Below are positions 16,447 to 25,706 of a stretch of DNA of 54,719 bases, in pieces. The notes below the pieces were generated by a model. That model had not been told where the DNA came from, did not search any database, and worked only from the letters and a program-made list of their open reading frames with translations. The position numbers and the translations under genes were made by a program. This DNA is from Desulfobacterales bacterium (lineage in GTDB: Bacteria > Desulfobacterota > Desulfobacteria > Desulfobacterales > JANQIE01). Each line of letters starts with the position of its first letter. Positions within the stretch are counted from its first letter, which is position 1. The stretch spans positions 1-54,719 of the forward strand of contig JANQIE010000093.1 in NCBI GenBank assembly GCA_028282295.1. Reading direction: 5' to 3'.

Positions 16447-17324
16447 AGGTATTGATCACCGGTGCGGCCGGGCAGGTGGGCAGTGAGCTGGTGCGTCTGG
16501 GAAAGGCCCGGGGGTATGATCTTTGCGCGGCGAGCCACGCGACCCTCGACATCACCGCAGCCGGTCAGGTCGAAGCGCTCATCGCCGCCGAGCGCCCGGC
16601 CGTGGTCGTCAACGCCGCCGCCTACACCGGCGTCGACAAGGCGGAAACCGAAACGCAGACCGCCCTGGCCGTCAATACCGGCGGCCCGCGCCTGCTGGCA
16701 CAACACTGCCGGCAACACGGTGCGGCCCTCATCCACATCAGCACCGACTACGTTTTCAACGGCACCCAAACCCGTCCCTACCGGGAAGACGACCCGGTGG
16801 CGCCCATCGGCGTTTACGGGCAGAGCAAATTACAGGGCGAAGTCGCCGTCCGCGAAGTGCTTGCCGAGCACATCATTGTGCGCACGGCCTGGGTTTACGG
16901 CGTGGTGGGCGGTAATTTCGTCAAAACCATGTTGTCCCTGGGAAGCAAAAACCGGGAACTGCGCGTGGTCGGCGACCAGATCGGATGCCCGACCTGCGCG
17001 GCGGACCTGGCGGCGGCGATTGTCACGCTGCTTGACCGATACAAGGCAACCGGCGCGCTGGACTGGGGTACGTATCATTTTTGCGGCCGGGGCGAAACCA
17101 GTTGGCACGGCTTTGCCGAAGAGATTTTCAACATGGCCCGCAAGACGCACCCCCTGGTGGTGGCGAACGTCGTCCCGATCAAAACCGTCGACTACCCCAC
17201 CCCGGCCAAGCGCCCGGCCTATTCAGTGCTCGATTGCAGCCGGATCGCCAAAGTCTTCGGCATCACCCCCCGCCCCTGGCGGGATTGTTTAAAAGAAACA
17301 ATTGCAACCCTGGCTGAACAATGA
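16443..17324 (+). CDS. rfbD: dTDP-4-dehydrorhamnose reductase
   Basis: RfbD reduces dTDP-4-keto-L-rhamnose to dTDP-L-rhamnose with NAD(P)H. The 293-residue extended short-chain reductase has the Rossmann motif ITGAAGQVGSEL, NAAAYTGVDKAE, the STDYVFNG block, and the catalytic YGQSKLQGE. The end overlaps the U32 gene by four bases. With rfbA and rfbC it gives three of the four rhamnose genes; the missing dehydratase must be encoded elsewhere. Confidence 0.95.
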   Translation: MKVLITGAAGQVGSELVRLGKARGYDLCAASHATLDITAAGQVEALIAAERPAVVVNAAAYTGVDKAETETQTALAVNTGGPRLLAQHCRQHGAALIHISTDYVFNGTQTRPYREDDPVAPIGVYGQSKLQGEVAVREVLAEHIIVRTAWVYGVVGGNFVKTMLSLGSKNRELRVVGDQIGCPTCAADLAAAIVTLLDRYKATGALDWGTYHFCGRGETSWHGFAEEIFNMARKTHPLVVANVVPIKTVDYPTPAKRPAYSVLDCSRIAKVFGITPRPWRDCLKETIATLAEQ

Positions 17325-18556
17325 GTCCCGCAACCCCATCACTTCGCCGGCCGGAGCTTCTGGCACCGGCCGGTAACTTCGAGAAACTCGAAATCGCCAT
17401 CCATTACGGGGCCGATGCGGTCTACTTGGCCGGCAAGGAGTTTTCCCTGCGCAACCTGGGCGGCAATTTCGACCTGGATGAGATGGCCCGGGCCGTCCGT
17501 CTGGCCCATGCCCACGGGGTCAAGGTCTACGTGGCCTGCAACATCTATCCGCGCGACCATGAAGCCGGAGACCTTGCAACCTATCTGCAAGCGCTCGGTA
17601 CAATCGGACCGGATGCCCTTATTGTGGCCGATCCGGGCATTTTCGATCTGGCGCGCCGCCTGCTGCCGGACATGCCGCTGCACGTCAGTACCCAGGCGAA
17701 TACCACCAGCACCGCCGCCGCCCGCTTCTGGCGCAACCAGGGGGCGGTGCGCGTCAATGCCGCGCGCGAACTCTCCCTGGTCGAAATCGAGGCGCTGGCC
17801 CGCGACGGCGCGGTGGAAGTAGAAACCTTTGTCCATGGGGCCATGTGCGTTTCCTACTCGGGTCGCTGCCTGCTCAGCGGGTTCATGACCGGCCGCGAAA
17901 GCAATCGCGGTCAGTGCGCCCATCCCTGCCGCTGGGAATACGCAGTGGTGGAAAGCGCCCGTCCCGGCCAGTACATGCCGGTCAGTGAAGACAAACGAGG
18001 CACCTACATCTTCAACGCCAAGGATCTTTGCATGATCGACCATATCCCCGAGTTGATCCGCGCCGGGATTCATACCTTTAAAATCGAAGGGCGCATGAAG
18101 GGGATCAACTATGTGGCCGCCACCGTGAAGACTTACCGGGAAGCCATCGACGCGTTCATGCAGGCGCCAAAAGCCTACCGGGTGCCCCCGGATTGGCATG
18201 CCGAACTGGACAAAATCAGCCACCGCCCCTACGCCACCGGCTTTTACTTTGCCGGCCCCGGCGACACCCGCACCGCGCCTCAATCGAGCCAACCACGGAC
18301 AGACTGGCGTTTTGTGGGCAAAGTACTTGCCGCATCGGCGCACGGCCCGGTGCGGGTGCAGGTACGCAACAAAATCACGCCGGGTGACCCTATCGAAGTA
18401 CTGCCCGCCAAGGGACCGCCGCAGGCGACGACGATTCGCAGGATCACAAGCAGCACCGGCGAAGAACTCCCGCTGGCCCAGCCGGGCAGCGAGGTCTGCG
18501 TTGACATCGACACCCCGTGTCGTCCCAACGACTTACTACGTCGCAAGAAAACCTGA
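17321..18556 (+). CDS. U32 family peptidase-like protein (YegQ/TrhP type)
   Basis: A 411-residue member of the U32 'peptidase' family. Characterised relatives (TrhP/YegQ, RlhA) are not classical proteases but make 5-hydroxyuridine in tRNA or 5-hydroxycytidine in rRNA from prephenate. The TIM-barrel half contains RPELLAPAGNFEKLEIAIHYGADAVY, VKVYVACNI and VSTQANTTS. The family signature is ETFVHGAMCVSYSGRCLLS followed by RGQCAHPC, so four cysteines suited to an iron-sulfur cluster are in place. The C-terminal part is a short beta-barrel. It overlaps rfbD by four bases, which puts a translation-related gene in a sugar operon; a functional tie is not obvious. I cannot choose between TrhP and RlhA from sequence alone. 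Confidence 0.85.
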   Translation: MSPATPSLRRPELLAPAGNFEKLEIAIHYGADAVYLAGKEFSLRNLGGNFDLDEMARAVRLAHAHGVKVYVACNIYPRDHEAGDLATYLQALGTIGPDALIVADPGIFDLARRLLPDMPLHVSTQANTTSTAAARFWRNQGAVRVNAARELSLVEIEALARDGAVEVETFVHGAMCVSYSGRCLLSGFMTGRESNRGQCAHPCRWEYAVVESARPGQYMPVSEDKRGTYIFNAKDLCMIDHIPELIRAGIHTFKIEGRMKGINYVAATVKTYREAIDAFMQAPKAYRVPPDWHAELDKISHRPYATGFYFAGPGDTRTAPQSSQPRTDWRFVGKVLAASAHGPVRVQVRNKITPGDPIEVLPAKGPPQATTIRRITSSTGEELPLAQPGSEVCVDIDTPCRPNDLLRRKKT

Positions 18557-19551
18557 AAACAAGAGTGCCCCATGACCACCACAACGCCTCACACCACCTT
18601 GAATCAGAGCAAACATATCGCCATCTGGGCCTTGACCGCCACCGGCGCGCAACTGGCGGCGCGTCTGGCCGAAGCCCTGCCCGGGGCAACGCTGTTTGTG
18701 TCCCGACGGGTCAGCCCAAACGTCGGGACACCGGCAACCCCTTTTGATCGCCTGCGCGACACCCTGGCCGCCGAGTTTCAACATTTCGACGGGCATGTGT
18801 TCATCATGGCCACCGGTATCGTGGTGCGGCTCATGGCCCCTTTGATCGCTCACAAAACCACCGACCCGGCCGTGGTGGTCATGGATGACGCCGGCCGTTT
18901 CGCCATCAGCCTGCTGGCCGGTCATATCGGCGGCGCCAACCGTTTGGCTGAAAAAGTCGCCGCGCCGGTCAACGCGACCCCGGTCATCACCACGGCCACG
19001 GACACCCACGATCTGCCGGCCATCGACACACTGGCGGTGGCCGCCAATCTGGCCATCGAAAATCCGGCAGTCATCAAAACCGTCAACATGGCCATTCTGG
19101 AAACCGACCCGGTCCTGGTCCACGATCCGTTTGATTTGATCACGGCCCATCTGCCGCCGGGCGTGACCAAGCCCTTTGCCATAACACCCACGGCACGCAT
19201 CCCAAACGACCGCCCCGGTGTTTTTGTCGACGACATCCAGGTTGACCTGCCCCCGAACTTTCTGGTATTGCGGCCTTCTAGCCTGGTGGCCGGGATCGGC
19301 TGCAACCGCAACACACCGCAACAGGAAATCGAAGTCTTCCTGCGACAGGTCCTTGCGGAACAAAAACTGGCGCTTCGATCGCTGGCCGCAATCGTCACCG
19401 TTGATCTGAAAAAGGATGAAACCGGGCTTTTAGCAACCGCGGACGCCTTGGGCGTACCGCTTCATTTTTACAGCCGCCGGCAACTCGATCAGGCCCCGGA
19501 CGTGCCCAACCCGTCGGCCATGGTCGCCAAACATATCGGAGTAAAAAGCGT

Positions 19552-20453
<902 letters not shown>

Positions 20454-20457
<4 letters not shown>

Positions 20458-20606
20458 CCGCCAGACCGCCGCACATGGACCTGATGCTCACCGGACGCAA
20501 CGCCCCGGCCAAGAATATCACCCGCGCCGGTCTAGTGACCGGGACGCGCGCCGCCAAACCCAACCACGCCCAAAAGATGCAGGCTCGTGATGGAATCGAA
20601 ACGTAA
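20454..20606 (+). pseudogene. cobO: Remnant of cob(I)yrinic acid a,c-diamide adenosyltransferase (C-terminal tail only)
   Basis: A 50-codon frame fills the space between cobJ and cobQ. From residue 8 it reads HMDLMLTGRNAPAKNITRAG, then LVTGTRAAKPNHAQKMQARDGIET. This matches the C-terminal end of CobO/BtuR as I know it (TGR-AP---I--ADLVTEM---KHP---GI-A--GIE). The preceding ~150 residues, including the P-loop and cobalamin-binding parts, are absent, so it cannot be an adenosyltransferase. Its ATG overlaps the cobJ stop (ATGA), and its last six codons overlap the cobQ start, so it could serve translational coupling. No stop codon has entered it. An intact adenosyltransferase must exist elsewhere if adenosylcobamide is made. 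Confidence 0.75.
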
Positions 20607-22086
20607 TCGCCCGGCCGCTTGTCTGGCGGTTTTGGGAACCGGATCGGATGTGGGCAAAAGTATTCTGGTCACCGCCCTTTGCCGCTGCTTTAGAAACAAG
20701 GGGCTGGCCGTGGCGCCGTTCAAGGCCCAGAACATGTCCAACAATTCCGGGGTCACCCCCGAGGGCCTGGAAATGGGCCGCGCCCAGATTGTCCAGGCCG
20801 AGGCCGCCGGCATTGCCCCGCATGTGGACATGAATCCGATCCTGCTGAAACCGACCAGCGATGTCGGCTCGCAAGTGGTGCTGCACGGCCGCGCCGTCGC
20901 CAACACCACCGCCGCCGATTACCACCGCCGCAAGGCAACCCTTTTCAACGCCGCCACCGCCTCTTTGGGCCGGCTGCGCGAAGCCAACGATCTGGTCATC
21001 ATCGAAGGGGCCGGCTCATGTGCCGAAGTCAATCTCATGGCCCACGACATCGTCAATTTCCGCATTGCCGCGTACGCCGGCGCGCCGGTGATTCTGGCGG
21101 CCGACATCCATCGCGGCGGCGTGTTCGCCCAGATTGTCGGCACCCTGGCCTGTCTGCCCGAAGCAAATCGCAAGCGGGTGGCCGGCAGTATTATCAACCG
21201 CTTTCGCGGCGACGTATCTCTTTTCAATGACGGCATCACCTGGATCGAGCAGCAAACCCGCAAGCCGGTCTTCGGCGTACTCCCCTGGTTCAACCACATC
21301 CGCATCGAGGCCGAGGATTCGGTGGTCATCGAAAAACCGCCACAAATCAAACCCGGCAAACTGACCCGGCCGTCCATCGCCGTTGTGCGCCTGCCGCACA
21401 TCGCCAACTTTACCGACTTTGACGCTCTGGCGAATGTAGCCGGCCTTGATCTTTTCTATCTGGAAGAAAATCAGTCCCTGCAAGGCTTTAGCGCCGTCAT
21501 TCTGCCCGGCTCCAAAAGTACTTGCAGCGATCTCGACTGGCTCAAGCAAACCGGCTGGATGCAAACCCTGCGCACCTACGCTGCCGACAACGGCCATATC
21601 CTCGGTATCTGCGGCGGCTACCAGATGCTCGGCCGGCAGGTGGCCGACCCCGACGGCATCGAAGGCTCTGCCGGCATCACCGAAGGGCTGAACCTACTAC
21701 CGGTGGCAACCATCCTCAAAGCCCCCAAAACCACCACCTGCACCACCTTCACCTGGGAAGGATGCACCGGCAGCGGATACGAAATCCACATGGGCCAAAC
21801 CCGGATCGACGGCCCCGCGCTTTTCAATCTCACCACCCGCAACAACGAGCCGGTAACAGACACGGACGGCTGCCAAAATACTACCGGCAATATAATCGGC
21901 ACCTACATCCACGGGGTCTTCGACAGCGCACCGGTTCTACAACGCTGGCTGCACCAAATCGGCCTTGGGCGATTAAAAGCGCCGAAGCAATCCGGCCTGC
22001 CCGCCCGCGAAGAACAGTACGACCTGCTGGCGCAGCATTTTGAACGCCATATCGACATGGCACGCATCGCGGCATTGCTGGATTAA
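20590..22086 (+). CDS. cobQ: Cobyric acid synthase
   Basis: CobQ/CbiP amidates the b, d, e and g side chains of adenosylcobyrinate diamide using glutamine and ATP. The roughly 498-residue product begins with a dethiobiotin-synthetase-like domain (VLGTGSDVGKSILVTAL; PFKAQNMSNNSGVT; MNPILLKPTSDVGSQV; VIEGAGSCAEVNL). It ends with a class I glutamine amidotransferase domain (ILPGSKSTCSDLDWL; nucleophile Cys in GICGGYQMLGR; TYIHGVFDS). GTG at 20587 and ATG at 20590 are both possible starts, and both lie inside the cobO remnant. It closes the ring-side cobalamin block; GC content falls sharply just after it. Confidence 0.95.
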   Translation: MESKRNRPAACLAVLGTGSDVGKSILVTALCRCFRNKGLAVAPFKAQNMSNNSGVTPEGLEMGRAQIVQAEAAGIAPHVDMNPILLKPTSDVGSQVVLHGRAVANTTAADYHRRKATLFNAATASLGRLREANDLVIIEGAGSCAEVNLMAHDIVNFRIAAYAGAPVILAADIHRGGVFAQIVGTLACLPEANRKRVAGSIINRFRGDVSLFNDGITWIEQQTRKPVFGVLPWFNHIRIEAEDSVVIEKPPQIKPGKLTRPSIAVVRLPHIANFTDFDALANVAGLDLFYLEENQSLQGFSAVILPGSKSTCSDLDWLKQTGWMQTLRTYAADNGHILGICGGYQMLGRQVADPDGIEGSAGITEGLNLLPVATILKAPKTTTCTTFTWEGCTGSGYEIHMGQTRIDGPALFNLTTRNNEPVTDTDGCQNTTGNIIGTYIHGVFDSAPVLQRWLHQIGLGRLKAPKQSGLPAREEQYDLLAQHFERHIDMARIAALLD

Positions 22087-22146
22087 GGAATCGCGTAAAA
22101 ATAAACAAGAAAGCTTAGATTATGAAACTTTATCACGAGGAATGAC

Positions 22147-22773
22147 TTGATTCAAATAACACTAATAAGGCATGCACCCACAACCTACAATCTCAATAAC
22201 ATCTTCATGGGAGATCAAGACATACCTATTTCCGATGTAGGCGCCGATATGGCACAGAAACTTCGTTTAGCAATAGGGGAAAAAACATACGCCAGATATT
22301 ATTGTTCCCCGTTGATTCGAACGATAGATACAGCGAGACTGATTTTTCCTGATGCTGAATTTATTATTGACGCATGTCTTAAGGAGAGAGGACTTGGTCA
22401 GTGGGCAGGCAAATCAAAACAAGAGATTCGAAATATATTTCCAAAGGCTTTTCTTGAGTCAGGACCGATTAACCCCTATTTCACACCACCAGACGGTGAA
22501 CCGCTATTGCACTTTTTGAAAAGGGTTTCATCCTTCTTAAGCAGAATCATTGATTGTAAATCAAATCAAAATATTCTCATTATCACACATCATGGTGTAA
22601 TAAGAGTCATCCGCTGTCTTTTTGAAAAAAGACCATTAGTTGACATTTTTTCCGAATTGGAACCCGCGCTAAAGCCTAGAACGTATAAGTTGGTCGATAT
22701 CTCATCACAGATGATACAAAAGCGGGCTGAGGCCATCGCGAATAAAGCTCTCGATAGAACGGTCAATTTATAA
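22147..22773 (+). CDS. Histidine phosphatase superfamily protein (possible alpha-ribazole phosphatase)
   Basis: A 208-residue phosphoglycerate-mutase-like phosphatase. The phosphohistidine motif is LIRHAPTTYN at the N-terminus, CSPLIRTIDTAR supplies the second Arg, an acidic LKERGLGQWAGKS follows, and HHGVIRVI carries the second catalytic His. This is the layout of CobC-type alpha-ribazole-5'-phosphate phosphatases as well as of many general phosphatases. Placement 60 nt after cobQ favours a CobC role, but the AT-rich codon use resembles the accessory genes that follow, not the cob genes. The start is TTG at 22147 with GAGGA upstream. Its 3' end overlaps the convergent HIT gene by six bases. 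Confidence 0.78.
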   Translation: MIQITLIRHAPTTYNLNNIFMGDQDIPISDVGADMAQKLRLAIGEKTYARYYCSPLIRTIDTARLIFPDAEFIIDACLKERGLGQWAGKSKQEIRNIFPKAFLESGPINPYFTPPDGEPLLHFLKRVSSFLSRIIDCKSNQNILIITHHGVIRVIRCLFEKRPLVDIFSELEPALKPRTYKLVDISSQMIQKRAEAIANKALDRTVNL

Positions 22774-23199
22774 TAATAATTTATTAATTTCTATAGATAT
22801 CTTTTCGACAATCTCAGTTTTCCGATCGAGGCTAAGGGGCGCACTTTTCTCCGGATGTGCCCATGGTGCCTGTTTAGGTATAGGCTCTTCATTTGGTTTT
22901 CGTGGAATCAGGTGTGCGTGGAGATGAGGCTCAGCATTTCCGAGAATCGCGTAGTTCATCCTTTGTGCGTCGACAGCTTTCCTTATTGCCTTAGAAGCAA
23001 GCTGGATATCCTGAACAAATTGACCCAACGCCTTCCCCACAAGATCTTCGAAGTTTTCAACATGCTCATGATACACAAGCAGACAGCGTCCGGGAAATCG
23101 CCGATCGTCGTACAAACCTAAAGTTGTAACGGTCAGGTGTGCAACCGGCACATAGAGCCTAAAGGAACATACAGGGCATTGATAAGTAATTTTATTCAT
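22768..23199 (-). CDS. HIT family nucleotide hydrolase/transferase
   Basis: A 143-residue histidine-triad protein. The active-site triad is in PHLHAHLIPR (His92, His94, His96), preceded by NYAILGN, and a CPVC pair sits near the N-terminus. HIT enzymes form a covalent nucleotidyl-histidine intermediate and cleave AMP or GMP conjugates such as Ap4A, AMP-lysine or adenylated DNA ends. It is the last gene of a minus-strand operon; its start overlaps the HTH gene stop by four bases. The base composition is AT-rich. In this context it could remove nucleotides added by the operon's nucleotidyltransferase, but that is a hypothesis. Confidence 0.85.
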   Translation of the reverse strand: MNKITYQCPVCSFRLYVPVAHLTVTTLGLYDDRRFPGRCLLVYHEHVENFEDLVGKALGQFVQDIQLASKAIRKAVDAQRMNYAILGNAEPHLHAHLIPRKPNEEPIPKQAPWAHPEKSAPLSLDRKTEIVEKISIEINKLLL

Positions 23200-23432
23200 T
23201 TTTTAACATCGATTGACATGTCAATACCAAGGGCATACGCAACTCGAAAGGCTGTTTCGATTGACCATTTTTTTTTACACAAAAGAGCTTCAGCACCCGA
23301 AGGGAGAAGGTCTAATTTCTCTGCAACTTGTTCTTCATTCCAGTTATTTGCACTTATTATTCTTTTCACTTCATCCTGCAACATACTACTAACTTCGATT
23401 TCTTTTTGCACCGGCTCATTAATATTAGCCAT
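23196..23432 (-). CDS. Small XRE-like helix-turn-helix protein
   Basis: A 78-residue protein whose middle resembles the XRE/Cro fold: NNWNEEQVAEKLDLLPSGAEALLCKKKWSIETAFRVAYALGIDM fits helices of an HTH domain of the HigA/antitoxin type. An excellent ribosome-binding site (GGGAGG, seven bases before the ATG) is present. It lies 18 nt after the nucleotidyltransferase and overlaps the HIT gene. Small HTH proteins in such operons commonly repress their own promoter and may act as antitoxins. I cannot tell whether it binds DNA or a partner protein. Confidence 0.65.
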   Translation of the reverse strand: MANINEPVQKEIEVSSMLQDEVKRIISANNWNEEQVAEKLDLLPSGAEALLCKKKWSIETAFRVAYALGIDMSIDVKK

Positions 23433-23450
23433 TTCAACCTCCCTGAAAAG

Positions 23451-24485
23451 TCAAAAACTCATATATTTAATTGCTTTGTCTTTTAATTTTTTGTCCTCGA
23501 AAAAAAGTTTTTGAAGATTTTCCTGTAGTTTGTCGCCCAGCTTTCTGACCTCCTTCAACTGGCTATTTTTCATTAATTCCTGGGTTGTTGTAACCCTTTT
23601 TGCTTCATTGCGGAAATCCGGATTCTCTAATTTTCCGATAAACTGGTCGGATATTTCCAGTATTGACTCAATACACCGTCGACTTTCCCCATTGTTCTTA
23701 CCATTAACAAAAGAGATTAGCTGTGCAATTCTTGCAAGTGACGACATACTAAACTGCTTATAAAAATATTCTACATCCGTTTTTTTTGTGAGCAAAAGTG
23801 ACGCCATTAATCCAGCAAAAACAATTTTACGTGAAATAAGAAGCTTAAGATAACGTAAACCCCAATTCGCATCAAGGTTATTCCAACGTTTTGCCTGATA
23901 GTCGACAGCAATTGTGCGCCAGTATCGAATCACATCATTGAGCAAAAACCGTGGGACACCGTTCTTAGGTGTTCTATAATCCGCTAAATATCTCGCTATA
24001 ATAAGGCGTAGTAGTTTTTCGTGCAACTCCGGTTTATAAACCGAAAAACTCTCTTGTAAAATCAACATTCGTCGGGAGTGGTTTAAATTTGTGTCTTGGT
24101 CAAGCCCAATGCGCTCCGTAAGATCCGGTGCGGATAGAACTGTACCAAACATCCCTGTAGTCCCCGGTGGTTTTAAATTAAATTTTTCTATAAGTTCGCC
24201 CACCGTTTGGATTGTATCCCTGATAATCGAGACTTTTTCGGGTGGAGGTATATTATAAGCCATGACCAGATAGTCCAAATCGCTTTCACTCGTTGCCTCA
24301 AACCTTGCCAAAGAACCAAATATAACAATATCGATCTGAACTTCATCATCAGATGGGATATTTTCCAATAAAAACGCCTTCGACTCATCTAATCTTTTTT
24401 TTGAAAACTTGTAAGCATTTACAATATTTGGAAACTTTTGTTCGCCGCCAAATTCATCTATCGCCTTTTTTAGTTCCGCGTCCAT
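23451..24485 (-). CDS. Nucleotidyltransferase-fold protein with large helical domain
   Basis: A 344-residue protein with a minimal (MNT-type) nucleotidyltransferase site near its N-terminus: GSLARFEATSESDLDYLV gives an exact GS-x10-DxD (Gly57-Ser58, Asp69, Asp71). The remaining ~250 residues are mostly helical (PRFLLNDVIRYWRTIAVDY, WGLRYLKLLISRKIVFAG), and I do not recognise a named family. I place the start at the ATG at 24483-24485, which has AGGAG upstream; an in-frame ATG at 24522-24524 would add 13 residues. It leads an operon with an HTH protein and a HIT hydrolase, AT-rich against its surroundings. Related architectures occur in toxin-antitoxin and phage-defence loci; whether this protein modifies tRNA, protein or free nucleotides is unknown. 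Confidence 0.75.
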   Translation of the reverse strand: MDAELKKAIDEFGGEQKFPNIVNAYKFSKKRLDESKAFLLENIPSDDEVQIDIVIFGSLARFEATSESDLDYLVMAYNIPPPEKVSIIRDTIQTVGELIEKFNLKPPGTTGMFGTVLSAPDLTERIGLDQDTNLNHSRRMLILQESFSVYKPELHEKLLRLIIARYLADYRTPKNGVPRFLLNDVIRYWRTIAVDYQAKRWNNLDANWGLRYLKLLISRKIVFAGLMASLLLTKKTDVEYFYKQFSMSSLARIAQLISFVNGKNNGESRRCIESILEISDQFIGKLENPDFRNEAKRVTTTQELMKNSQLKEVRKLGDKLQENLQKLFFEDKKLKDKAIKYMSF

Positions 24486-24524
24486 CTCCCCTCTCCTGGT
24501 GTTTGATGCGGTGAGCATTGCCAT

Positions 24525-24955
24525 ATGTCCTATATAGCTGTTCTATGAGATAAGACCACACATGATGTTTGTATTTAATACGATTACTACATATGCGACA
24601 AGCTTGCTTCTTACTGCGGAACACAGAACGATATGTGCTGTTTTTTTGGTTATCTTTCTCCAGATCTAACCCTGACTATATTATATCCGCAATTAGCCAC
24701 ACTATATGTTGTATGTCAAGCATGTTTTTATACGACATATTGTTTTTTTGATCGCATGCGTACAACTTAACCTAAACTTTACGGCTAGGGTAAGGTGCAA
24801 GCTCCGATAATTTCGGAACCAATAACGTCACACATACAATCAATCCCCAACATCCATACTCGAAATGTACAACAACAATATCCCGCTGTCTTTTTACCAT
24901 TTCCAAAATAAACTTAACATACCAATTTCATTGTTTTTTTAATCATTGACATCAC
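24525..24955. other. AT-rich intergenic region between divergent operons
   Basis: This gap separates the minus-strand NTase operon from the plus-strand PspA operon. Upstream of the NTase gene, the minus strand shows a weak promoter-like pair TTGTCG and TTAAAT with a 17-base spacer (about 24574-24602). A weak hairpin (TATGTC 24712-24717 with GACATA 24734-24739) is followed by a T-run. The 60-codon frame at 24569-24751 has low complexity and no ribosome-binding site. Confidence 0.4.
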
Positions 24956-24956
24956 C

Positions 24957-24972
24957 TGGCACGGTCCGTGGA
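24957..24972 (+). promoter_or_regulatory. Possible sigma-54 (-24/-12) promoter of the pspA-like operon
   Basis: TGGCACGGTCCGTGGA has a perfect -24 element (TGGCACG) and a -12 region that reads GG in place of GC at the right distance. The E. coli pspA promoter is also sigma-54 dependent with a non-consensus -12 element. The match is imperfect, and the distance to the ATG (about 70 nt) is reasonable. Confidence 0.35.
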
Positions 24973-24987
24973 GAGACCAGCTCTAAG

Positions 24988-25005
24988 AATGAACAACCAT
25001 TCATT
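24988..25005. promoter_or_regulatory. Inverted repeat, candidate operator
   Basis: AATGAA and TTCATT form a perfect 6-bp inverted repeat around six bases, 36 nt before the pspA-like ATG and just downstream of the predicted transcription start. The TGAATGA-like form resembles operators of TetR-type repressors; no repressor gene is adjacent. Confidence 0.4.
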
Positions 25006-25040
25006 AAACTGTCAACGCAGGCTATGCCGGGAGGTATCAA

Positions 25041-25694
25041 ATGAGATTATTTAAAAAAATCGCCGTGAGTGTGCACACCCGCATCGATGATTTGGCAACT
25101 CAGTTTGAAAACAAGGAGGGGCTTTCGGCCAGTTATATCCGTGAATATGAGCGGCATGCGGCCAAAGCCAAGGTCAAGCTGGCGCAGGTGCGCGCCGATG
25201 TGGCCCGGTTGGATAAAAGAGCCCGGCAGTTGGACCGGGAAAAGACGTTATGGACCGACCGGGCCAAACGGATCTATGCCGCGGACGAAAACAAGGCGCT
25301 GGAATGTGTCCGGCGGCTCAAGCATGTCCAGGCCGCCAAAGATCAATTGCGGCTGGATTGGTCGCAGGCCAGGGATTTGGAAAGCCGAATGGCCGGCGAT
25401 GTCGATCAGATTTTGGTCAAGCTCGATGAATTGAAACGCAAACATCGGGCGCTGTCCGGCCGGCAGGCCTGCGCCGAGGCGCTCGATTCTTTTCAAGGCG
25501 CGGAGTCAAAAGTGGGACAGGATGTCGATGATCTGTTCGAGCGCTGGGATATGGATGTGACCGCCCGTGAACTGCATGCCCAGTGCGCCGATACATCCTA
25601 CGATTGCCTGGCGGATGAATTCGACCGGGAAGAAGAAGCCGAAGACCTGCGCGCTGCGCTCGATGAAATCATTGCTGCCAAACCGGAAAAATAA
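25041..25694 (+). CDS. pspA: PspA/IM30 (Vipp1) family protein
   Basis: A 217-residue, almost entirely helical protein of the ESCRT-III-like PspA/IM30 family, which oligomerises on the inner membrane and maintains it under stress. The N-terminal amphipathic segment MRLFKKIAVSVHTRIDDLATQFEN is typical, followed by a long coiled coil (about 35-150) rich in charged heptads (VKLAQVRADVARLDKRARQLDREK), and an acidic tail. Identity to classical PspA is modest, so it belongs to a divergent subgroup. The start has GGGAGG upstream. It is followed 12 nt later by a polytopic membrane protein, and an M48 peptidase converges from the other side. A sigma-54-like promoter sequence and an inverted repeat lie upstream. 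Confidence 0.75.
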   Translation: MRLFKKIAVSVHTRIDDLATQFENKEGLSASYIREYERHAAKAKVKLAQVRADVARLDKRARQLDREKTLWTDRAKRIYAADENKALECVRRLKHVQAAKDQLRLDWSQARDLESRMAGDVDQILVKLDELKRKHRALSGRQACAEALDSFQGAESKVGQDVDDLFERWDMDVTARELHAQCADTSYDCLADEFDREEEAEDLRAALDEIIAAKPEK

Positions 25695-25706
25695 GGAGAA
25701 GGCCAA

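Noticed and set aside
24569-24751. 60-codon plus-strand frame between the NTase and PspA operons
   Set aside because: AT-driven low complexity, no ribosome-binding site, and it crosses the presumed NTase promoter.
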